Shown: piece by piece, positions 8,841-14,378 of the stretch
Numbering within the stretch: the first letter of the stretch is position 1
Layout: each line of letters starts with the position of its first letter
DNA from: JAVBJN01 sp031546985
GTDB lineage: Bacteria > Bacteroidota > Bacteroidia > Chitinophagales > Chitinophagaceae
Direction: 5' to 3'
Assembly (NCBI GenBank): GCA_031546985.1
Contig: JAVBJN010000114.1
Location: 1 to 22,467 of the forward strand
DNA length: 22,467 nucleotides
The notes under the pieces: model-generated
Database searches by the model: none
Told to the model about the DNA's origin: nothing
Seen by the model: the letters and a program-made list of their open reading frames with translations, nothing else
Made by a program: the position numbers and the translations under genes

Positions 8841-9932
8841 CTAAGGCACAGCAGGAGCAACAGGATTCTTTTTACGCAACCAGGATAATGTGATGGTGTA
8901 AAACACAGCCAGGATAATGGCGCCTTTAAACATGCCTGTAAAACCCCATGCTACCATACCGCCAATTACCCCCAGGAACAGCACCAGTATAGGCAGCTTA
9001 CCGGTTCGGGATATTAAGATGGGTTTAAGCACATTGTCAATACCCATTAATACCACAATGCCATAAATACCTATAAAAATGGCCGCGCCGGTGTGCCCCG
9101 TAGAGCCCAGCCATATGGCTACCGGTACAAACACCAGTACCGGGCCTACCTGGATCAGCACCAGGAAAAAAGTAAGCGCAGCCAGGCCAACTGCAAAAGA
9201 AATACCAGCAATGGCAAAACCCGCCCAGGCAAAAAATGCCGCTATAAATGCCGTACCCATCACGCCTACAGCCACGCCTTTTACCGCACGGCCGGTAGTA
9301 TCTACCAACACGGGGCCATCTTCTTCTCCGGCCAGTATCTTTAAAATAGCATACACCGGTTGTAAGAGTGTAGTACCCTTAACCAGGAAAACCGCAGAGA
9401 TAATAATACCCACCACCAGCTCCAGCACAGCGCCTATGATGCCTGCCCCGCCAGATATTAATTGCTGGAGCACTGCTGTTATTTTAGGCTCATAGGTATT
9501 GAGCATGGCTGCCGGATCGGCCTGCAACTGTGCCCAGAAAACAGAGATTTTATCCCCTACAAAAGGAGTTCCCGCTATCCACTCCGGCAAAGGAGGTACA
9601 CCATGTACCTGCACATTACTGATCCATAACTGAACCTGGTGGGCATAATCAATCAGGGCAGATACGATATAGATAAAAGGCAAAGCGATAAAAGCAATCA
9701 AAATAACCGCGTAAATAAAAGCAGCCAGTTTACGTCTATGGTTTAGCATACCCGCGAGCCGTTCAAAAAGCTGGGCAAACGAAACCGAAAAAATAATAGC
9801 ATAGGTAAATACACCAAAAAAAACGCTGAGCACTGTATACAATCCAAAAAGAAGTGTAAGCAGTAGCATCAGCGCTAATACAGTTTCTATAATACCTCTG
9901 GGTTTATCGGAAAATACTGTATTCATAGCCAT
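8841..9932 (-). CDS. AI-2E family transporter (YdiK/PerM type)
   Basis: This 363-residue polytopic membrane protein has about eight hydrophobic spans. Features include paired spans at the N terminus, a soluble periplasmic segment (about residues 95-150), a glycine/alanine-rich central span and a C-terminal block containing 'GIDNVLKPILISRTGKLPILVLFLG'-like sequence (about residues 300-325). The motif DNVLKPxxxxxxxxLP is the hallmark of the AI-2E/PerM family. Members have been proposed to export small molecules or act as Na+/H+ antiporters, so the family name should not be read as proof of autoinducer transport. Two starts are possible, ATG at 9932 or ATG at 9926. It precedes the EmrA-like gene by 57 bp and may share its transcript. 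Upstream of it the sequence turns strongly AT-rich. Confidence 0.85.
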   Translation of the reverse strand: MAMNTVFSDKPRGIIETVLALMLLLTLLFGLYTVLSVFFGVFTYAIIFSVSFAQLFERLAGMLNHRRKLAAFIYAVILIAFIALPFIYIVSALIDYAHQVQLWISNVQVHGVPPLPEWIAGTPFVGDKISVFWAQLQADPAAMLNTYEPKITAVLQQLISGGAGIIGAVLELVVGIIISAVFLVKGTTLLQPVYAILKILAGEEDGPVLVDTTGRAVKGVAVGVMGTAFIAAFFAWAGFAIAGISFAVGLAALTFFLVLIQVGPVLVFVPVAIWLGSTGHTGAAIFIGIYGIVVLMGIDNVLKPILISRTGKLPILVLFLGVIGGMVAWGFTGMFKGAIILAVFYTITLSWLRKKNPVAPAVP

Positions 9933-10318
9933 AATTTTAGTCGAGAAATATTTATCCCTCTTTAAAATTAGATATAATTACAATACAACAGTAGCGATAT
10001 TTATACTTTCTAATATAATTGATACAAATTCATAAACTATTTATTGAAATATAAATACGCAAAATAGGTTTATAGTATTCATATTTTATGGTCTGTAAAG
10101 ATTATTGTGCAAACGGTTTTATTGATCAAAAAATATTACTTCCCAATACAGAAAGTATAGTTCCCTTTACTATCAGGGGTTTACGAAGATTAGGCAACAA
10201 ATAGGCAACATGGTTGAATAAAACAAGTGCAACTGTACTACAAAGAAAGGAAAATATGTTGTTGTCTTTAGAGTGTGCTTTCCCCTACCATAGCTTTAGC
10301 GAAGATTAGCATTTCAGC
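9933..10318. other. AT-rich intergenic stretch with short repeats; possible island edge
   Basis: There is no plausible gene in these 386 bases. The first part (about 9955-10140) is very AT-rich. At 10191-10210 a 9-mer, TAGGCAACA, occurs twice with an 11-bp period. A 14-15 base motif, TTTA(G)CGAAGATTAG, occurs at 10180-10193 and again at 10294-10308, about 114 bp apart. No tRNA end, integrase or transposase is visible. The stretch separates the GC-richer efflux genes from the accessory genes to the right. Confidence 0.5.
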
Positions 10319-10540
10319 TTACCTCAATTGCTTTACAACAACTTCTTGTTGCAAGCCCATGTACTGGCAAAACTCATCAACTGTAACAACCTGGTGATGT
10401 TGTTTACTGAAGTGGTCTTTAATCTTCTTAATAAGGTTTCTGCCATACCTGTCGCTTCTGCCTGTGATTACCTGAATGTCTTTAGGATAAATACACAGTC
10501 TATTCATTATTTCAATTATACACTTTAATACACTATCCAT
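10319..10540 (-). CDS. Small conserved hypothetical protein, possible DNA-binding fold
   Basis: I read this as a 73-residue protein starting at the ATG at 10540. The frame stays open upstream to a GTG at 10708, but a good -7 box (TATCTTTG, - strand, at 10576-10583) lies inside that extension. The short start is therefore preferred, and it also avoids overlap with the divergent nuclease gene. The sequence has a central SDRYGRNLIKKIKDHFSK segment and then VVTVDEFCQYMGLQQEVVVK. This resembles small Bacteroidota proteins with a 'TGKSxRtarRmLxxIR ... vTvxEFcxyxGl' pattern that I recall seeing beside accessory genes. The C-terminal part could form a helix-turn-helix. No function is known to me. Confidence 0.65.
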   Translation of the reverse strand: MDSVLKCIIEIMNRLCIYPKDIQVITGRSDRYGRNLIKKIKDHFSKQHHQVVTVDEFCQYMGLQQEVVVKQLR

Positions 10541-10575
10541 ACCGTTGCTATGCTTTTGATATGAAAGTGAAGTAG

Positions 10576-10583
10576 CAAAGATA
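10576..10583 (-). promoter_or_regulatory. -7 box for the small hypothetical gene
   Basis: Read on the - strand this is TATCTTTG, a match to TAnnTTTG, 35 bp before the ATG at 10540. A TTTT tract (10603-10606) sits 19 bp upstream, where TTTG would be expected. It supports the shorter start of the small gene. Confidence 0.5.
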
Positions 10584-10656
10584 TACGTTTTTGTGGAGCG
10601 GTAAAAGGGTGTTTGTTGGAATAATGCGGCATAATCGGAACGGATGGCACGGCACA

Positions 10657-10688
10657 TTTGTAAAGCCTTTACCGTGCTTCTACTTTTG
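10657..10688 (+). promoter_or_regulatory. Promoter of the secreted nuclease gene (TTTG-N20-TACTTTTG)
   Basis: TTTG at 10657-10660 and TACTTTTG at 10681-10688 are separated by 20 bp, close to the Bacteroidota consensus TTTG-N19-TAnnTTTG. The ATG at 10696 begins only seven bases after the -7 box, so the predicted transcript would have almost no leader. Confidence 0.6.
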
Positions 10689-10695
10689 TTTTCAG

Positions 10696-11205
10696 ATGAA
10701 AGCAGCACGAAATATTTTGATTGGTTTTTTGTTTGTCATTGCATCAAATGCAATGGCTCAACGTACTGCAAAAATTGTTCGTGTGTGGGATGCTGACACT
10801 TACAGTTTATTAGTGAAAGGCAAAATCATTGTTGCAAGATTAACCAATATTGATGCACCAGAGTTGAAGCAACATTTTGGCGAAGCTGCGAAGCAGCAAG
10901 TGAGCCAAATACTGCTTGGCAAAACTGTAAGTTTTGACAGTGCAGGAACAGATAAATACAAAAGGCAGCTTGTAAGTGTTCGTGTTGATGCCAAAGCATT
11001 AGATAGCCTTTTATTACGCAATGGATGGGCTTGGCTGTACTTAGAATACTGCAATGATGCAAACCTTGCAAACCTGCAAAGGTTGGCTATAAACGAACAT
11101 AAAGGGCTTTGGGTGTGTGGTGTAAATAGTGTTTGCCCTCCGTGGCTGTACAGGCACTATAATTATAAAAACAGATTGAAATATTGCAAAGGCTGCAACT
11201 CTTAA
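10696..11205 (+). CDS. Secreted staphylococcal-nuclease-like (thermonuclease) protein
   Basis: The 169-residue product has a signal peptide (hydrophobic core at about residues 6-19, cleavage after AMA at 19-21) and then an SNase-type OB-fold domain. Residues matching the SNase active site are visible: D32 and D34 in VWDADT, R48 in ARLTNIDAPE, D53, E56, and R90 in DKYKRQL. The protein is thus predicted to be a Ca2+-dependent nuclease exported to the periplasm or outside. The ATG at 10696 is chosen because the signal peptide starts there and a promoter sits just upstream; the frame is open back to 10591. C-terminal cysteines (C141, C147, C164, C167) could form disulfides. The 249-aa gene follows 32 bp later and may be co-transcribed. 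Confidence 0.88.
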   Translation: MKAARNILIGFLFVIASNAMAQRTAKIVRVWDADTYSLLVKGKIIVARLTNIDAPELKQHFGEAAKQQVSQILLGKTVSFDSAGTDKYKRQLVSVRVDAKALDSLLLRNGWAWLYLEYCNDANLANLQRLAINEHKGLWVCGVNSVCPPWLYRHYNYKNRLKYCKGCNS

Positions 11206-11237
11206 ATTTTTTTACTAACAATTAAATATATAAAACA

Positions 11238-11987
11238 ATGGCAAAGTTAAAAGGTATCTTAAAAATAGAAGGAACACTTGATGAACTGACCTTCTATAAA
11301 ACACAGGATGGACACCTGGTAAAAACCAAAGGCGGTGTATCTGCTGACCGTATTGCAAATGACCCGAATTTTCAACGTACCCGTGAAAATGGCAGTGAAT
11401 TTGGAAGCTCTGCAACTGCTGGTAAAGTGCTACGCAATGCAGTTCGTAATTTGATGATGAACGCTGCTGATAACCGTGTTACAAGCCGTCTTACACAAGT
11501 TATGACACAGATTAAAAACTACGATGTAGCTTCTGTAAGAGGTGAACGCACTGTAGCCGATGGCATTGCTGACCCTGCGGCACTGGCTTTATTGAAAGAT
11601 TTTGATTTCAATGATAAAGCAACTCTTAGCGGTGTGTTGTTTGCTCCGTTTACAGTAACAACTGCAACTGGCGAAATCGGTATTCCTGCATTCGTGCCTA
11701 TCAATGATATTTCTTTTCCTTCAGGGGCAACACATATCAGCTTAAAGGCTGCTTATGCAAATGTTGATTTCACAAATGAAATAAGTGCTATTGAATACAG
11801 CCCGGTAACGAACTTGCCGATTGATGGAACAAACACACCTGTAACGCTTACACCTGCTGCCGTTCCTGCTGGCACTGGTACTAAGTTTTACCTGTTGCTG
11901 ATAGAGTTCTTTCAGGAAGTAAACGCTGTACAGTATTCCCTTAAAAACGGCTCATACAACGTTCTGAATATTGTTGAAGCTGCGTAA
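11238..11987 (+). CDS. Conserved Bacteroidota protein of unknown function, 249 aa
   Basis: I believe I recognise this as a widespread but uncharacterised Bacteroidota family whose members begin with a 'KxxGxLKxEGTLgdLTFYKxQDGhLVrxKGGVs' pattern and are about 200-270 residues long. It has no signal peptide and no membrane segments. The N-terminal third (residues 1-100) is basic and rich in glycine, asparagine and arginine, with alternating R/V helices (NAADNRVTSRLTQVMTQIK). The C-terminal two thirds are beta-rich and end in FFQEVNAVQYSLKNGSYNVL. It follows the SNase gene by 32 bp and precedes a strong terminator. No catalytic motif can be seen. A structural or binding role is possible, but that is a guess. 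Confidence 0.7.
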   Translation: MAKLKGILKIEGTLDELTFYKTQDGHLVKTKGGVSADRIANDPNFQRTRENGSEFGSSATAGKVLRNAVRNLMMNAADNRVTSRLTQVMTQIKNYDVASVRGERTVADGIADPAALALLKDFDFNDKATLSGVLFAPFTVTTATGEIGIPAFVPINDISFPSGATHISLKAAYANVDFTNEISAIEYSPVTNLPIDGTNTPVTLTPAAVPAGTGTKFYLLLIEFFQEVNAVQYSLKNGSYNVLNIVEAA

Positions 11988-12016
11988 AAAATGTTCTTTC
12001 TTTCAGTTAGGAAATT

Positions 12017-12047
12017 GCCTCACCTTTTCAGGTGGGGCTTTTTCTTT
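12017..12047 (+). terminator. Rho-independent terminator after the 249-aa gene
   Basis: GCCTCACC (12017-12024) pairs with GGTGGGGC (12031-12038) to give an 8-bp stem with one G-T pair and a six-base loop, followed by TTTTTCTTTT. It lies 30 bp past the TAA at 11987 and closes the SNase and 249-aa transcription unit. Confidence 0.85.
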
Positions 12048-12054
12048 TCAGCAA

Positions 12055-12298
12055 AGCCCTAAAAGGGCAATGCTGATAACTGACGAACACCTGATGGATA
12101 ACGCCAAAGGCAACAACCACAAGGGAGCCGATAAACCCTAACGCCTGTGGGATGCTGGGCAATGATAGCCGACCTGCGAACATAACGGCTATAAGCATGA
12201 GGAGAAAGCTGCAAGAACTGATGAAGAACCTGCGGAGTGAAAGGGCAAATGCCTGGATGACTGCCCGAACTGATACGTGGATGCTTGTGCATAATGTA
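12055..12298. ncRNA. Candidate structured RNA (nested hairpins), no coding potential seen
   Basis: This segment is clearly GC-richer than its flanks and has no credible gene. It holds a series of hairpins. GCCC (12056-12059) pairs with GGGC (12064-12067). CCACA (12117-12121) pairs with TGTGG (12146-12150), with GGG (12123-12125) and CCC (12136-12138) nested inside. ATGCT (12152-12156) pairs with AGCAT (12194-12198), enclosing ATAGCCG (12165-12171) paired with CGGCTAT (12186-12192). GGGCA (12243-12247) pairs with TGCCC (12261-12265). The loops are purine-rich. It matches no RNA family I can name; a decayed repeat is the alternative. Strand is unresolved. Confidence 0.35.
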
Positions 12299-12319
12299 TA
12301 AATTTTTTATGCCTCTCAC

Positions 12320-12449
12320 AGCATGGCGGATAAAAAAACCAAAAGGAAACGGAATAAAAGATAGCCTTGTGCGTTGGGTCTGTGTTTATGCCGTAGTCTT
12401 TTTGTTTTTTTTCGTTGGCTTTGTGCGGTTGCCCGCCATGCTATCTTTG
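12320..12449 (+). repeat. Long inverted-repeat element, copy A
   Basis: The element is bounded by perfect 10-bp terminal inverted repeats, AGCATGGCGG (12320-12329) and CCGCCATGCT (12433-12442). Inside these are near-palindromic arms of about 25 bp: the left arm (12333-12357) is identical over 25 bases to 13064-13088 of copy B, and the right arm (12386-12412) reads TTATGCCGTAGTC then T-rich. The right end carries TATCTTTG (12442-12449) with TTTG at 12420-12423, a good outward-facing promoter. No target-site duplication or transposase was found. It could be a MITE-like element or a transcribed hairpin RNA. Confidence 0.65.
12420..12449 (+). promoter_or_regulatory. Outward promoter at the end of repeat copy A
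   Basis: TTTG (12420-12423), 18 bp, then TATCTTTG (12442-12449). Transcription would run rightward, antisense to the DUF6943-like gene, because no + strand gene follows. The equivalent position of copy B has TACCTTTG (13198-13205), so the box belongs to the repeat. Confidence 0.45.
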
Positions 12450-12498
12450 CACATTAAAATTTATCTACGGTACAAGTAGCATCATGTAAAGGGCTGCC

Positions 12499-12927
12499 CT
12501 ACACTTTGCTTTTAAAGTGCCGGTATATCATTGCTCTTTTCAAATCATTTATCAAAGCCAAATTTTGACGGATGGATTTTTCTTTTGCCTCCAGTATTTT
12601 GACTTTATGAATAGTGCTTTTGTATTCGCTTGTTTGCTTGCTCACTATTTCTGCTTGTATGCCAACTTCATTTTTTAAATCCGAAATACGAATGAACGGA
12701 ATAACGGAACCAGTAAGGAACTGATGAAAATGCTTTGCTTTCCACAAACCGAAAAACAACCAGAAATAAAAATCTTTTTGCTCCTCATTTTTGCAGATGC
12801 AAACAAAGGAATTTGGACAAGGTGCGGTAAGTGGTTTGCCACTATTTAAACCTTTTGAAAGAATGTAAAATTCAAAACCTGTGCTTTGATTTTTTACGCT
12901 GTACGTTTGAAACTTTGGACTGTGCAT
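12499..12927 (-). CDS. DUF6943-like hypothetical protein
   Basis: The product is 142 residues from the ATG at 12927; the frame is open to a GTG at 12969 but the sequence MHSPKFQTYSV looks like the natural start. The central part, FYILSKGLNSGKPL, then PCPNSFVCICKNEEQKDFYFW and HFHQFLTGSVIPFIRI (residues about 38-105), matches my memory of the Bacteroidota family DUF6943. These proteins are usually found in accessory or conjugative-element DNA and have no known function. The C terminus (about residues 105-142) is a basic, probably coiled-coil helix. The gene sits between two directly oriented copies of an inverted-repeat element (12320-12449 and 13051-13205). It has no signal peptide and no membrane span. 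Confidence 0.65.
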   Translation of the reverse strand: MHSPKFQTYSVKNQSTGFEFYILSKGLNSGKPLTAPCPNSFVCICKNEEQKDFYFWLFFGLWKAKHFHQFLTGSVIPFIRISDLKNEVGIQAEIVSKQTSEYKSTIHKVKILEAKEKSIRQNLALINDLKRAMIYRHFKSKV

Positions 12928-13050
12928 AATGGTAGCTTTAAAATTTACGCTGCTTTGAACCCTTGCCACTGCCCTGCTACGCTTACGCTACGCAACACAT
13001 ATATAATTTGACAAAGAAAAAAAACAGAAAAAAAAAGAAAGCATTCTGAA

Positions 13051-13205
13051 AGGTGGCGTGGCTAAAAAACCAAAAGGAAACGGAATAAGTCCCGAAGGGT
13101 GAAAGGCAAATACCAATAAAAAAATAAACAGATTATTTGCCTTTCATTATGCCGTAGTCTTTTGGTTTTTTTCAAGCGTTGGGCTGTGCCAGCCACCTAC
13201 CTTTG
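13051..13205 (+). repeat. Long inverted-repeat element, copy B
   Basis: Same architecture and orientation as copy A. The outer ends AGGTGGC...GGCT (13051-13063) and AGCCACCT (13191-13198) are partly complementary. The arms at 13064-13088 and 13147-13172 are near-palindromic, and the left arm is identical to copy A over 25 bases. Inside is an additional perfect 12-bp hairpin, GAAAGGCAAATA (13101-13112) with TATTTGCCTTTC (13134-13145), that copy A lacks. The right end carries TACCTTTG (13198-13205). Conserved arms with a different centre suggest selection on the stem rather than the loop. Confidence 0.65.
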
Positions 13206-13793
13206 CTGAACTTTTTATTTTTATTTTTCCTCCTATCATCTTCTTTTCCTGTATTCATTTTTAGAAAAAAGAAATCCTATTTGCATTTTCTCTTTGCTTA
13301 TCAATCACAATAAAATTTCAATTGGAACTGTACTGTCTTTCGTGGGTTGGCTGGGGTAAACACTTCGCAGAAAAAAATAAAGCATACCGCTTTCTATTGT
13401 GCCGATGGAAAAAAGCAAATGCAATTACTGAATGGAATGGAACAAATGCGTTGGTAGGATTGCAGGGGTTTGTGCAATACCGATGTGTGTAGGTATTGTG
13501 CCTGGCTTATCGGTATGCCATGACCCTGAAAGCCTGTGAGTTAGCTTTGTGGAATGTAAAGAAGGGATTGCTTTTGCTGTGCGGTGCTGAGGTTGGTGAA
13601 ATGAACGAAACGAAGTAGTGTAGCGGAATGGAGTGAAACGGAAAGTAGCGGAACGAATGAGAGTAGAGAATGAACCTACCGCAAGCACATTGCCATAATA
13701 AAACTCATGCTTTATTTTTTTTCTGCACCATTGAAAGGGTGGAGGGGGGTGTGGTTCTTAGGGTGGGTGCTGTGGGAAAAGAACGGCTTCATA

Positions 13794-13843
13794 CCAATAA
13801 AAACAATACCATTAAAAAATCAACAACAGATTGTTTTTATTGG
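13794..13843. repeat. Hairpin with perfect 14-bp arms
   Basis: CCAATAAAAACAAT (13794-13807) is the exact reverse complement of ATTGTTTTTATTGG (13830-13843), with a 22-base loop. The phrase ATACCAATAAAAA also occurs in the loop region of copy B (13110-13122), which suggests a related element. No T-run typical of a terminator follows. Confidence 0.6.
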
Positions 13844-13864
13844 GATGCTGTGGTATAGGCTATT

Positions 13865-13962
13865 TAACATAATGGCAAATTATGTGACAGCCACTGCGGT
13901 GGGATGCTTGCATAAGCGTTGGGTGGCTGTGCGTAGCGAACACATAATACTGCATTATGTTA
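13865..13962. repeat. Large interrupted palindrome, about 98 bp
   Basis: Three consecutive arm pairs line up in order: TAACATAATG (13865-13874) with CATTATGTTA (13953-13962), ATTATGTG (13879-13886) with CACATAAT (13941-13948), and ACAGCCAC (13887-13894) with GTGGCTGT (13923-13930). The right arm carries a 10-base insertion, GCGTAGCGAA (13931-13940), containing the GTAGCGA motif common in this region. It could form a cruciform or a stable RNA stem. Confidence 0.65.
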
Positions 13963-14279
13963 TTTAGCTTCCGCCAATTTTTATACTGCCATAAGCGAAA
14001 CGGTGGTGGTGGTTGGAGTGTAGCGTCTTTTTTTTGGTGTGGTGTGGTGGCACAGCTCTTTGCTACCGCAATGTAGCGATAGCGAAATGAGGATAGCAAT
14101 GTGCTGTATGCGATGGCTCACACCAAACAAAAAGTATGGCAGTTAAAAATGGCGGCTATACCACAGGTGCAGTGGTAGCGATGGCTTTGTGGGAAGGGCA
14201 CTGCACAAGCCGTTCTTGTGTGCAGGCTGGGTGGGTGCAAATAAATTCGTGGCATCGCCACACCGCTTATTGCATTAGG

Positions 14280-14345
14280 GATTGTAGTGGAAATCCTTTT
14301 TTGTTTCAAAAAAGATTGTAGCGGAAAGCCCGACCCGCAGGGGAA
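14280..14345. repeat. GGAAAGCCCG-type intergenic repeat with hairpin
   Basis: GATTGTAGTGGAAATCC (14280-14296) is repeated as GATTGTAGCGGAAAGCC (14314-14330). Between them CTTTTTTG (14296-14303) pairs with CAAAAAAG (14307-14314). The following CCCGACCCGCAGGGGAATGCCC completes a pattern I recall as common between genes in Bacteroidota. Read on the - strand it lies just after the Argonaute stop (14379) and may end that operon's transcript. Confidence 0.5.
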
Positions 14346-14378
14346 TGCCCAAATAATTTCTTTTAATAAAACATTGCT

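Larger units (their letters stand above)
12928..14378. other. 1.45-kb repeat-rich non-coding stretch
   Basis: I see no convincing gene here; the short open frames have repetitive, low-complexity translations. Contents from left to right: a purine-rich tract (13012-13040), repeat copy B (13051-13205), unstructured AT-rich sequence to about 13400, a GTAGCGGAA-rich purine segment (about 13605-13670), two hairpins (13794-13843 and 13865-13962), more GTAGCGA motifs (about 14070-14095), and a paired direct repeat with hairpin (14280-14345) next to the Argonaute stop. Confidence 0.7.

Noticed and set aside
10191..10210. Phage or ICE attachment site from the doubled TAGGCAACA
   Set aside because: No integrase, no tRNA 3' end and no matching copy on the other side of the accessory region were found; kept only as a weak boundary hint.
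10591..10695. Upstream in-frame extension of the SNase-like gene
   Set aside because: The signal peptide begins at 10696 and the promoter lies inside the extension.
10541..10708. N-terminal extension of the small - strand gene up to GTG 10708
   Set aside because: A good -7 box lies inside it and it would overlap the SNase-like gene start; the extension has no conserved look.
12285..12479. 64-aa + strand frame over repeat copy A
   Set aside because: It is made of the inverted-repeat arms and encodes a low-complexity product.
13425..14321. Several 60-90 aa frames in the repeat-rich stretch
   Set aside because: Their translations are rich in histidine, threonine and repeats, have no recognisable family and overlap hairpins on both strands.
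12320..14345. CRISPR array
   Set aside because: The repeats are few, of different kinds and unevenly spaced; there are no regular repeat-spacer units and no cas genes.
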